A program made the translations under genes and the position numbers. DNA of 64,000 nt, from positions 930,001 to 994,000 of the forward strand of contig NZ_LT607803.1 of assembly GCF_900090195.1 (NCBI RefSeq), in the 5' to 3' direction. Under the pieces are notes generated by a model. That model was not told the DNA's origin, ran no database searches, and was given only the letters and a program-made list of their open reading frames with translations. Shown in pieces: positions 51,069-59,074 of this stretch. This DNA comes from Variovorax sp. HW608 (lineage in GTDB: Bacteria; Pseudomonadota; Gammaproteobacteria; Burkholderiales; Burkholderiaceae_C). Within the stretch, counting starts at the first letter, position 1. Every line of letters begins with the position of its first letter.

Positions 51069-52727
51069 TCAGAAAGTGCGGCGCAGGGAGAACGCGATGA
51101 AATCGCGATCCCTGAGGGCCTGCGCGTAGGAATAGGTGCCGGCCGAGTTGATGAAACTGCCAGCGCTGCCGAAGTAGTGCGTGTAAGCGAGGCTGAATCG
51201 CCAGACATCGAGGTACGTCCCGTTCAGGCCGATGGTGACGTCGCCACCGCCGTCCGGGGTCCAGGCGGCCGGGCCCAGCGCCATCGAGCGCGAGCCCCTC
51301 GGGCTGTATCCCACGCCGATCGGCACGCCCAGATCCAGGCCGCCGACGACCTGCCGGTACATCGGTTCGACCTGCATGCGCAGCCCCCAGGCATCGCGGG
51401 TCGCGTTCGGGTCCAGTGCCGCCGCATTCTTGGTCACCGACAGGGCACGGTTCCAGCCCAGCTCGCCCATCAGCGTGCCCTCGGCAAACAGGGGCGTTCG
51501 CGGCAGCGTCCAGATGGCGTTGAGATTCATGTGCGCCGTGTTGCCAACGGCATAGGCGGGGTTGTTGCTGTTGTTCGTGGGCGCGATCACGCCAGGCGCC
51601 AGCGCGGAGGCGTCGACCGCCCGGCTGCTTGCAAGATCCTGGTTGTGACGGATGGAGGCTTCGGCGGCCAGGTTCAGGTCGCCGAACGTGCGCGAAGCAC
51701 TGGCCCCGAAGGCAGTGATGCCTTCCTGATAGGCCAGCCGATAGCCGAACGGAACAGCGCCGAATGGCGAGGGACCGAGCATGAGCACCATCTGCGGCAC
51801 CTTGCTGTGGAAGCGCACCAGGTACAGCCCATAGTCGGTCTCGTCCGCCCGCAAGCGCAGCTGCAGCCCGCCCTGGCCGCTGTCCTTGGGCTTCTGATCG
51901 CCAAACCGCGGTGCGGCCAGGCCGGGGCCGAGCAGCAGCTGCTCGCCGCCGTCCGGCAGCATGTCGACCGCGGAGAAGTAGCTGCCGACTGCTGGCAGTC
52001 TGTAGGGCTGCCATCCGAACTGATAGAACGCCCCGACCGACAGCGTCGACGCCAGCTGGATGCTGCCCGACCACTGCGGCACCGGCCGGATCGCCTCCTT
52101 GAATTGCGTGTTCGGTACCGACGCCAGTTTGACCACGTCCACCGGGCTCATCGTGCCCGCGATGGCGTTGTTGCCGAGGAACAGGCTCTCGCCCCACAGC
52201 AGCGAGTGGCGTCCCAGGCGCATGCTGACCGTCTTGTCACCAACGTCGAAGCTCCCGAACACGAAGGCATCCAGCATTTCGGCCTTGCGGCCGTGCAGAT
52301 CTCGCGTCGCATCGGTGAACTCGTTGTACGGCACCGAAATCTGGTTCGGGAAAGCCCCGCCGGCGAAGCCGGGGTTGTCGTTGCTGCGGTTGTAGACGCT
52401 GTCGTACCAGGCTGCGCCACTCAGCCGAAGGCCGTAGCGCTTGGCATAGACCATGTCGAACTCGGACAACAAGTCCATGCGGTTCGAGATCAGCCCCTTG
52501 CCGAAGTTGCGATCGCCATCGTCGGTGTTGGGATTGCCAAGCAAGGCAGGGATGGCGCTCTTCACGCGCGAGGCGCCGCTGTACTTGACCGTGTTGTCGA
52601 AGTTGACCGTGAGGTCCTCATTGCCCGTGTCGATCGGCATGGCTTGCACCGCTGAAACCGCGCCAAGCATCAACGTCACGCCCGCACCCATAAGCGTCCG
52701 CGAAGGACGCCCCCTCGTATCTCTCAC
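51069..52727 (-). CDS. DUF1302 outer-membrane beta-barrel protein
   Basis: A 552-residue predicted outer-membrane barrel. After a signal peptide (LMGAGVTLMLGAVSAVQAMP) come alternating amphipathic strands. The C-terminus FIAFSLRRTF ends in Phe, as outer-membrane barrels do. The start is GTG 52727, set by AGGAG 9 bp upstream. DUF1302 proteins resemble porin or FadL-like barrels found with DUF1329 in hydrocarbon and steroid degraders. It is the first gene of the envelope operon, preceded by two hairpins at 52746-52794. Confidence 0.88.
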   Translation of the reverse strand: MRDTRGRPSRTLMGAGVTLMLGAVSAVQAMPIDTGNEDLTVNFDNTVKYSGASRVKSAIPALLGNPNTDDGDRNFGKGLISNRMDLLSEFDMVYAKRYGLRLSGAAWYDSVYNRSNDNPGFAGGAFPNQISVPYNEFTDATRDLHGRKAEMLDAFVFGSFDVGDKTVSMRLGRHSLLWGESLFLGNNAIAGTMSPVDVVKLASVPNTQFKEAIRPVPQWSGSIQLASTLSVGAFYQFGWQPYRLPAVGSYFSAVDMLPDGGEQLLLGPGLAAPRFGDQKPKDSGQGGLQLRLRADETDYGLYLVRFHSKVPQMVLMLGPSPFGAVPFGYRLAYQEGITAFGASASRTFGDLNLAAEASIRHNQDLASSRAVDASALAPGVIAPTNNSNNPAYAVGNTAHMNLNAIWTLPRTPLFAEGTLMGELGWNRALSVTKNAAALDPNATRDAWGLRMQVEPMYRQVVGGLDLGVPIGVGYSPRGSRSMALGPAAWTPDGGGDVTIGLNGTYLDVWRFSLAYTHYFGSAGSFINSAGTYSYAQALRDRDFIAFSLRRTF

Positions 52728-52745
52728 TATTTGTCTCCTCTGGAA

Positions 52746-52760
52746 GCCGCCTGTGGCGGC
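52746..52760. repeat. Short hairpin upstream of DUF1302
   Basis: GCCGCC-TGT-GGCGGC forms a 6-bp GC stem with a 3-base loop, 19 bp upstream of the DUF1302 GTG. With the larger hairpin at 52764-52784 it could structure the leader or isolate the operon from the SnoaL gene upstream. Confidence 0.5.
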
Positions 52761-52763
52761 GAA

Positions 52764-52794
52764 TGCCGTGCCCCAGGCACGGCAGCTTTTTTTT
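52764..52794 (+). terminator. Intrinsic-terminator-like hairpin reading on the plus strand
   Basis: TGCCGTGCC-CCA-GGCACGGCA is a perfect 9-bp stem followed, on the plus strand, by GC and eight Ts that run into the stop codon of the SnoaL gene. This is canonical for termination of plus-strand transcripts. Both flanking genes are on the minus strand, where the T-run is instead an A-run before the stem. It may stop antisense transcription. Confidence 0.65.
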
Positions 52795-53234
52795 CACCAG
52801 GATCTATCTGTTCCCCACAAGAATCGGTCGCGGTCCTCACCGCCGTAGTCCGGGTCCAGGTGGATGTGCACGCGATCGATCCTTCCCTCGCGAAAGTGAA
52901 AAACGTTGCAGAAGCGCCCGGTCGGCGTATTGCCTCCGACCCATTCGACGCCGCTCTTTGTCTTGCCTCGGCTCAGACCTTCGACGACCACGTCGTCGCC
53001 ATTGGCAACACACAGCAAAGACTGCTGGTCGTGCGAAATCTCGCTCACGCGCGTGAACAGCCCAGAGCCCAGTTCGAACAGGGCTTGCTTGCCCTTCGCG
53101 ATGCCGAACTTTGGAAAGTAGACCTCGACGTCGTCGGTGCAGAGTTCAGCGACATCGCCCCGGCCGGCATCGACGCGCCGGAGGTATTCCTTCGCTGTTT
53201 CGATCAGGGCTTGTTCCGCCACTGTGTGTGCCAT
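52794..53234 (-). CDS. SnoaL/NTF2-like domain protein
   Basis: A 146-residue NTF2-fold protein. AKEYLRRVDAGRGDVAELCT, then D-D-V-E-V-Y-F-P, is the typical cone-fold opening, and HFREGRIDRVHIHLDPD closes it. Members include small isomerases, cyclases and lyases, as well as binding proteins. ATG 53234 gives MAHTVAEQ. It lies 25 bp downstream of the TetR gene on the same strand and is separated from the DUF1302 operon by two hairpins. Function is not assignable beyond the fold. Confidence 0.82.
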   Translation of the reverse strand: MAHTVAEQALIETAKEYLRRVDAGRGDVAELCTDDVEVYFPKFGIAKGKQALFELGSGLFTRVSEISHDQQSLLCVANGDDVVVEGLSRGKTKSGVEWVGGNTPTGRFCNVFHFREGRIDRVHIHLDPDYGGEDRDRFLWGTDRSW

Positions 53235-53259
53235 AGATGGTGTCCTCGGTCGATGGCGC

Positions 53260-53982
53260 CTACGCGCACGCTGAAGAAGATGCCGCTGCACTGGCGCATG
53301 GTGCCAAACCCTGCAGCACGAAATCGACATGGCTTGGAAAGAAGTCCGGTTCGCCCAGCAGGCGATCGGCCGCGCTGCATGCGCCAATGGTGTGACGGTG
53401 CAGGCACCCCATGATCATCGGCAGGACAAGTGAGCGCACCACCACGTCGGGATCAGCCGGGCGGAACTCCCCGCTCTGCACGGCTTCGCGCACTGTCTTG
53501 CCGATGGACTTCTGGCAGGGCTCGAGCACCTCGCGAAGCCAGAAGTCCATCAGCTCGGGAAAGACGCGCACTTCCGTGATCACCAGCTTGAAGATGCCGC
53601 CCAGGGCCGTATCAGCGAGCAGCGACCACCAAGTCGCCAGTTGGCGGCGCAGCAGGCCGACGCAGCTTTCGCCGCGCACAGCCTGCAGCCTTGCGCCCGA
53701 GACCGCTCCGGACGACAGTTCGCGGGCGATCAGGGCTTTGAGCACGTCTTCCTTGCTGGGGAAGTACACGTATATCGTTGCCTTGGAGACACCTACCCGC
53801 GCGGCGATCTCTTCGGTACGAGTGGCTGCGAAGCCCTTCTCCACGAACAACGAAAGAGCCGCGTCGAGCAACTGCTTTGTCCGCAGCTGCGGGCTGAGCC
53901 GCTGCGCACGCGATGCGGCTGCGTGGCGTCCGTGGCCAGCAGCCGATGCCGCGATTGTGGAGTTCATGTGAAGAGCATTCAT
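53260..53982 (-). CDS. TetR-family transcriptional regulator
   Basis: A 240-residue TetR regulator. Residues about 35-80 hold the helix-turn-helix (LLDAALSLFVEKGFAATRTE, then GVSKATIYVYFPSKEDVLKA). The C-terminal part is a helical ligand domain of the kind paired with efflux and fatty-acid genes. The start is ATG 53982 or ATG 53967, 5 codons later; with 53967 the spacing to the upstream element (54001) equals that seen at CoxL. Probable targets are its own SnoaL-DUF1302-MMPL run, or the operator-like dyad at 58858; both are inference. Confidence 0.9.
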   Translation of the reverse strand: MNALHMNSTIAASAAGHGRHAAASRAQRLSPQLRTKQLLDAALSLFVEKGFAATRTEEIAARVGVSKATIYVYFPSKEDVLKALIARELSSGAVSGARLQAVRGESCVGLLRRQLATWWSLLADTALGGIFKLVITEVRVFPELMDFWLREVLEPCQKSIGKTVREAVQSGEFRPADPDVVVRSLVLPMIMGCLHRHTIGACSAADRLLGEPDFFPSHVDFVLQGLAPCASAAASSSACA

Positions 53983-54000
53983 AGTGCTTGGGCGACGAAG

Positions 54001-54060
54001 TTAAGCGAAGGGATCCAGAGGGAGAAATGTCAATTGCGTATGACAGCCATGCACGGCTTC
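54001..54060. promoter_or_regulatory. Upstream element of the TetR gene, shared with 9979-10038
   Basis: A 60-bp gap-free match to 9979-10038 (39 identical bases), including TTAAG, GAGAAATG and CAGCCATGCACG. The ATG-N9-TAT box is at 54027-54041. On the minus strand it contains TTGACA close to the box. It lies between the LysR stop and the TetR start, so it should serve the TetR gene. Confidence 0.5.
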
Positions 54061-54090
54061 GCGCGTTGACCACTGATCCCCGCGCCGCCG

Positions 54091-55035
54091 CTAAGACACA
54101 GCGCCTGAGTGCGCCTCGAGCAACCGGCGCCACTCGATCTGGATCAGTTCGGACGCCTCCTGCAGCATCTCGACGAAGGCGTAGCCAGCGGTGGACAGCG
54201 CCTTGGACCTGTCGCGGATGAGCCCCAGCCTGTAGCGCAGGATCGGAGAAGAAACGGGATAGATGAACAGGCTATGCCGGTCCTCATTGCAGAGGATCGC
54301 GCTGGCGGGCGTCACCACGCACCAGTCGGACGTTCGCACGATGTCGTAGCTGGCATTGAAGGCGTCCATCACCATCAGGCGTGCTGGTTTGACGATTCCC
54401 TCGGCAATCAGCGACTGCAACTGGCGCCCGATCAGGTTCTGCGCCGAGGGAATCACCAGCTTGAGGTTCTGGAGCAGTTCGAGGCGGCATGGCGTGAACG
54501 AAGGCCCCGCGACGGGAGCACCGGAGATGAGCACGAGGCTCTCGTCGTGTTCGAATTCGGTGGTGAGGCTGCCCAGATCGGTCGGGACCAGGCCTAGCGC
54601 GAAGTCGAGCTCGCCACCGCGCACCTGTGCTGTCAGGTGCCCGCTGAACCCCTCCGAGACCTGCAGCTCGACTTCGGGATAGCGGTCGACGAACCTGCAG
54701 ATCACCTTGCCCAGCACTGCGCGGCTGAAGGACGGCGGGAACCCGCAGACCAGCTTGCCCGAGACGGGGCCCGCTCGCGCCAGTTCGGTGATGTGCTGCT
54801 TGACCTCCGACAGATTGCCGATAAGCGGCAGCACCAGTTCATGGAACTTGACGCCGATGGCCGTCGGCGTGACGCCGCGCGGCCCCCGATCGAACAGTGG
54901 CGCGCCGATCTCCTCCTCGAGCGCGGCGACCTGCCGGCTCAGCGCTGGCTGGACGACGAAGGCCCGGTCGGCGGCACGCGTGAAGTTGCGCTCCTCGTAC
55001 ACGCGCAGGAAGTACATGATCTGCCGCAGATCCAT
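54091..55035 (-). CDS. LysR-family transcriptional regulator
   Basis: A 314-residue LysR regulator. The helix-turn-helix is in LRQIMYFLRVYEERNFTRAA and VQPALSRQVAALEEEIGAPL; the effector domain begins near GKLVCGFPPSFSRAVL. It lies 22 bp downstream of the FAH gene on the same strand, so it is probably the last gene of the monooxygenase-extradiol-FAH operon and not divergent, as LysR genes usually are. Probable role: control of that operon by a ring-cleavage intermediate. Confidence 0.9.
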   Translation of the reverse strand: MDLRQIMYFLRVYEERNFTRAADRAFVVQPALSRQVAALEEEIGAPLFDRGPRGVTPTAIGVKFHELVLPLIGNLSEVKQHITELARAGPVSGKLVCGFPPSFSRAVLGKVICRFVDRYPEVELQVSEGFSGHLTAQVRGGELDFALGLVPTDLGSLTTEFEHDESLVLISGAPVAGPSFTPCRLELLQNLKLVIPSAQNLIGRQLQSLIAEGIVKPARLMVMDAFNASYDIVRTSDWCVVTPASAILCNEDRHSLFIYPVSSPILRYRLGLIRDRSKALSTAGYAFVEMLQEASELIQIEWRRLLEAHSGAVS

Positions 55036-55057
55036 CGTTGGGGCCTCGGATCGGGCG

Positions 55058-56047
55058 TCACCCTTGGACGACGCGGCTGAACTGGCCCCCCAGGGCTCGC
55101 TGGGCGTGCCCGTCGCGCAGCGTCAGGCTCATGGTATCGCCCGGCTGCAGGAAGCTCACCTTCGATTTCAGGTGCTCGCGGAATTCGTCCCGGCGCTTGT
55201 CGTCATCCATCATGTTCTGGGTGATGATTTCGAGCATTCGCGCCGGCGAGCCGTGCCCGAGCAGCACCCCGCCGGGCGTGCCCGTGAGGATCATGTCGCC
55301 GGCCTTCAGGTCCATGATGGCGGCCAACTGGGTCAGGGTGTCCGCCGGCTTGTGGATCATCTCCGAGGGGCTGGCCGACTGGCGCACCGAGTCCTGGTAG
55401 CTGAGCGTGAACTCGAGCTTGTCGAAGGTCGATGCCACCTCGGCGGGCTCCAGCCAATACAGCACCGGCCCCGTCGGGCAGAAGGTGCGGTAGCTCTTGC
55501 CCTGATACCACTGCAGGGTCAGCGCCCCGAACATGGTGTCTCGCGCCGAGATGTCGTTGCACAGGACGACGGCGCTGATGAATTCGCCAAGCCGCTCGGG
55601 TGTGACCACATCGCCCGCCTTCAGGTCGCGCCGCAGCACGATGCCCACCTCCACCTCGTAGTCAAGGAGTTCGACTTCCGGGGGGCGCACGATATCCGAG
55701 TAGGGCCCCGTGAGCGAAGAGCTGGCCTTGTTGAAGAACAGGTTGCGCTTGCGCTTGACCGCTCCGGTCTCCTGCGCATGCGTGGCGTAGTTCACACCCT
55801 GGCACACGAGCGTTGCATCCGTCGTCACGGGGCTGAGCAGGGACTTGGCGGGCATGCTCTTGCCTTCGCCGCCCGAGGGCAGCTTCAAGCCATTTTCCAG
55901 TGCGCTCAGCAGTTGCCCCGTGGTGGTCGCTGTCGTGTCGATCTCCACGACGCGGATCTCGTCCTGCGGCCGCGTCGGCGCCTCGGACACCAGCAGCCCC
56001 CAGCGCGCGCCAGCGGCGCTGTCGAAGCGTACGATCATCGATGACAT
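55058..56047 (-). CDS. Fumarylacetoacetate hydrolase (FAH) family protein, copy 2
   Basis: A 329-residue FAH-family hydrolase and close paralogue of 41582-42574. LLDYEVEVGIVLRRDLKAGD, CNDISARDTMFGAL, GKSYRTFCPTGPVLYW and DMILTGTPGGVLLGHG are shared nearly residue for residue. It lies 18 bp after the extradiol-like gene and 22 bp before the LysR gene. It would hydrolyse the ring-fission product of the dioxygenase. ATG 56047 with an AAGGA site upstream is clear. Confidence 0.9.
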   Translation of the reverse strand: MSSMIVRFDSAAGARWGLLVSEAPTRPQDEIRVVEIDTTATTTGQLLSALENGLKLPSGGEGKSMPAKSLLSPVTTDATLVCQGVNYATHAQETGAVKRKRNLFFNKASSSLTGPYSDIVRPPEVELLDYEVEVGIVLRRDLKAGDVVTPERLGEFISAVVLCNDISARDTMFGALTLQWYQGKSYRTFCPTGPVLYWLEPAEVASTFDKLEFTLSYQDSVRQSASPSEMIHKPADTLTQLAAIMDLKAGDMILTGTPGGVLLGHGSPARMLEIITQNMMDDDKRRDEFREHLKSKVSFLQPGDTMSLTLRDGHAQRALGGQFSRVVQG

Positions 56048-56065
56048 GTTCAGGTCCTTGTCTCT

Positions 56066-57145
56066 TCAATCCAATTTGGGCCACCAGGCACGCGCGGGTT
56101 CGCGCAGCGCCTGGATCAGCTCACGCACGACAGGCGGCGCATCCGGGGGCGCCGGCATCGGCGGGCGCATTGACTGCGGCAGGTCCTGGCCCCAGGCCCA
56201 GAGGCCGCCCAGGGTCAAGGGATGGAAGCCCGTGGGGTAGTCGGCGGTCATCACGTCGCCGTCGGCGTAGTGCTCCCACTCGTCGCCCACCGGATCCTTC
56301 CAGTAGTCGTAGAACTGGCTGCCCAGCAGGTGCCGCCCCATGCCCCAGAAGTGCTCCCAACCCTTGGACCACAGGAACTGCTGTCCTTGGCCGATCGCGT
56401 CCAGATCGACCGTCTCGGTCGACACGTGGAGCATCTTCGGCGCCGGTCCGGCCACCAGCGCAATGGTGTGGTGGTCGGCCGGATCGCTGCCCCGGTCCAG
56501 CCTGCAGAACGCGAGGGCCGGGGTCCCGTCGGGCAGCGTCTGCATGTCCGTCGGGATCAGGCCGAAGCGGCTCATGTACCACATCAGCGTCTCACCAAAC
56601 AGGGGCGTCTGCAGCACCACGTGGCCGAAGCGCAGCACGGGTGACGGCGCCACATCGGTGCGAACCCCGGCGTTGATGCGCCTGTTGACGCCGGGCGAGT
56701 TGAACTGGGTGATCGCAGCGCGCGTCGCCACGGGCTGCACCGGCTCGAAGCCGTGAATCAAGTCGACCCGGAATCCGGCAGGATCGAACAGCCGCACACG
56801 CACGCCGCCGCCCGGTCCCTCGACCGCTTCGATGGGTTTGTTCTCGGCCGCCGCGAGTCTGTCGAGATCGGAGCGGCTGCGCGCGACGAGCCCGAACCCG
56901 ACGAAGGCATCGCGCTCAGAAGGGATCAGCTCCACGCCATAAGGCAGGTGGCCATACGAGCGGTAGAAGCGGCTCTTGCTGCCCGCGGATGGACCACAGG
57001 GCAGGAGCCCGAAGTCCTGCAGGAACGGCTCCATCTTCGCTGCGTCCTTGCGCTCGAACACGACGTGTGCCAAGGCGTCCGCGCGCACGATGGGCTGCGG
57101 CCGCTTGAAGGCCGGTTGCATCTGTTGTGTCTGTTGCTGGCTCAT
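56066..57145 (-). CDS. Extradiol-dioxygenase-like VOC protein, copy 2
   Basis: A 359-residue two-domain VOC protein, paralogue of 42998-44086. The ligand positions are kept in RFGHVVLQTP, KMLHVSTET and DEWEHYADGD, and the flanking GQGQQFLWSKGWEHFWGMGR block is nearly identical. It is expected to use Fe(II) for extradiol cleavage of a catechol-like substrate made by the monooxygenase next to it. The start is ATG 57145 with AAGGA upstream; an ATG six codons earlier is possible. It lies 14 bp after the monooxygenase. Confidence 0.88.
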   Translation of the reverse strand: MSQQQTQQMQPAFKRPQPIVRADALAHVVFERKDAAKMEPFLQDFGLLPCGPSAGSKSRFYRSYGHLPYGVELIPSERDAFVGFGLVARSRSDLDRLAAAENKPIEAVEGPGGGVRVRLFDPAGFRVDLIHGFEPVQPVATRAAITQFNSPGVNRRINAGVRTDVAPSPVLRFGHVVLQTPLFGETLMWYMSRFGLIPTDMQTLPDGTPALAFCRLDRGSDPADHHTIALVAGPAPKMLHVSTETVDLDAIGQGQQFLWSKGWEHFWGMGRHLLGSQFYDYWKDPVGDEWEHYADGDVMTADYPTGFHPLTLGGLWAWGQDLPQSMRPPMPAPPDAPPVVRELIQALREPARAWWPKLD

Positions 57146-57159
57146 TTCAATTCCTTCAC

Positions 57160-58767
57160 TCAAGCACCGCGCACACGGTCGATGACCGCCAGCGCATCGT
57201 CAGGCATCGCGTTGCCGCGCCAGGCGACATGCTGGTCGGGGCGCACCAGCACGAAGTCGCGCTCGTAGATGCGCCTTGCGTTGGCGTCGCGCACGTCGAG
57301 CACCTTCAGCGGCACGCCGCGGCGCTGCGCCGCCTCGGCCAGCGCAGTCACGCTCGCGTCGGTGAAGCGCACCAGCGTGAACCCGGGCCCGAACATGTCG
57401 AACAGGGCGCTCCCATCCTCGAGGAACACGTGCGGCGCGCGCACACCCGGCCAGGTACTCGGTACGTAGTCCAGGAAGCGCCACTCGGGTTCGTCGTCCT
57501 CGGCGCACACGATCGGCGAGCCCCGGTAGCGATAGCCGATCTCGATGCCGAGCGACTCGTTCTCGCCATTGCCCAGATCGACGATCAGCTTGCCCAGGGC
57601 TGCCCGCGCGGCCGCGCCTTGCGCGCTATCCTCGTGGATCTGCGGCGTGTAGGCCTGCATGATCTTCAGGCGGATGTCCATGTTCGCGCCGGCCGCTTCG
57701 CAATTGCGCAGCCCCACCGGCCGGCGTTCGGTCTCGATCGTCTCCAGCAGCTTGGGACCCCCCCAGCCCTGCAGCACCGCTGCGAACTTCCAGCCCAGAT
57801 CCACGGCGTCGCAGATGCCGGTGTTCATGCCGTAGCCGCCCGTGGGCATGTACTGGTGAACCGAATCGCCGGCGAGCCACACGCGTTGCTTGCCATAACC
57901 CGAGGCGACCACCAGGTGGGGCGTCCATGCATTGGCCTGCAGCACCTCGAGCGGAAACTCCATGCCAAGGCAGTCGTAGACGGTTCGCTTGGGATCGATG
58001 TCTTTCGGCTCGACCCCTTCCGGGATCGCACTGTGCAGCGTCCACGTCTCCCGGTCGTCCTGCGCGATCATCGTGCCGTGCACCGGCGCCTGGTAATGCC
58101 AGGCCACTCCGAAGCGCTGCATGAGGTCCTTGGCCGGCGTACGGAAGTGGACCATGAAGGCGCGAATGATCGCGAAATGACCCTCCAGGCGGATGCCGCC
58201 AAGCTGCTCTCGCACCTTGCTGCTGCCGCCGTCGCAGCCGGCGAGCAACTGGCAGCGCACGGTCTCGCTCTTGCCAGTGGAAACCTCCCGGATCACCGCA
58301 GTGACACCGTCGCCATCCTGCTCGAAGCTCTCGAACGCCCAGCCAAACCGGATGTCGACCTTGCGCTCGAGCAGCACCTCATGCAGCGCGGGCTCCAGCA
58401 CGACCTGGCTCAGCCGCATGTTGGGCTCCAGCGGCATCGAGCCGTCGTTGCGCGCCGCAATGTTCTTGCGCGCGTCGTGCACGTTGGGATAACGGAACCG
58501 GGCCAGCTCCCACTCGCCAAGCTTCGTCACCCACGACACGTCCATGACATTCTCGCGCGGCACGGCGATGTCGCGGATGCGCTCGGCCACCCCCAGCCGC
58601 CGGAAGTGCTCCATGCTGCGCCCATTGGTGACGTCCATCTTCGGGTGCCGCGTCGTCGTCGCGTTGCGCTCGACAACGAGCGTGCGAACTCCGCGCGCAT
58701 GCAGCTCCAGGGCGGTGGCCAGGCCCACCGGACCCGCCCCGACAACGAGTACTGGTACCTCGATCAT
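57160..58767 (-). CDS. FAD-dependent aromatic monooxygenase (MhpA/PheA-type)
   Basis: A 535-residue class A flavoprotein hydroxylase. The N-terminal GxGxxG is VVGAGPVGLATALELHARG, the DG motif is LLAGCDGGSSKVREQLGG and the GD motif is VWLAGDSVHQYMPTGGYGMN. The C-terminal thioredoxin-like domain (ALFDMFGPGFTLVRF) marks the phenol/3-hydroxyphenylpropionate hydroxylase branch. It would add a hydroxyl group to a phenolic ring with NAD(P)H and O2, giving the catechol for the extradiol enzyme downstream. It is the first gene of that operon; the dyad at 58858-58881 lies about 90 bp upstream. Confidence 0.9.
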   Translation of the reverse strand: MIEVPVLVVGAGPVGLATALELHARGVRTLVVERNATTTRHPKMDVTNGRSMEHFRRLGVAERIRDIAVPRENVMDVSWVTKLGEWELARFRYPNVHDARKNIAARNDGSMPLEPNMRLSQVVLEPALHEVLLERKVDIRFGWAFESFEQDGDGVTAVIREVSTGKSETVRCQLLAGCDGGSSKVREQLGGIRLEGHFAIIRAFMVHFRTPAKDLMQRFGVAWHYQAPVHGTMIAQDDRETWTLHSAIPEGVEPKDIDPKRTVYDCLGMEFPLEVLQANAWTPHLVVASGYGKQRVWLAGDSVHQYMPTGGYGMNTGICDAVDLGWKFAAVLQGWGGPKLLETIETERRPVGLRNCEAAGANMDIRLKIMQAYTPQIHEDSAQGAAARAALGKLIVDLGNGENESLGIEIGYRYRGSPIVCAEDDEPEWRFLDYVPSTWPGVRAPHVFLEDGSALFDMFGPGFTLVRFTDASVTALAEAAQRRGVPLKVLDVRDANARRIYERDFVLVRPDQHVAWRGNAMPDDALAVIDRVRGA

Positions 58768-59074
58768 GTGTCTCCTTCTTCGTGCGTTCTTGCCGCAGCA
58801 ATGCGCTGCTGCTTCTCAAGGACACAGGTGTACCCGCTCGCCGCAAGCCAGTCAACGAAAACTCCACACATGTGGAGTTTTAAATTGCGAGGCACTGTGT
58901 TGCAACCCGCGCAACACCCTGCCCTCAGCACGCCTCGCCTGGACTACCTGAAGACCAAGGCCTGATTCAGCGAAACAGGAGCGTGGCGTCGATCGCAGCG
59001 AAGCGCAGAGTCTCCCGGAAAGCAGCGCGCTGGCCGCGTGTTAGACCGGCCGTGAGGAATGAGCGGCTGGACAG
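58768..59074. other. 307-bp intergenic region with operator
   Basis: No gene is supported. The minus-strand promoter of the monooxygenase operon should lie here, and the dyad at 58858-58881 is the only strong motif. The right part (58950-59074) follows the SDR stop and shows no terminator-like hairpin with a T-run. Confidence 0.5.
58858..58881. promoter_or_regulatory. 24-bp inverted repeat, candidate operator of the monooxygenase operon
   Basis: AAAACTCCACA, two bases (CA), then TGTGGAGTTTT: perfect 11-bp arms, 24 bp in all. It lies in an AT-richer patch about 90 bp upstream of the monooxygenase start (58767). It is the longest perfect dyad I noticed in the window and has no T-run of terminator type. 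A dimeric repressor or activator (TetR-, MarR- or GntR-like) is the likely ligand. Confidence 0.65.
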
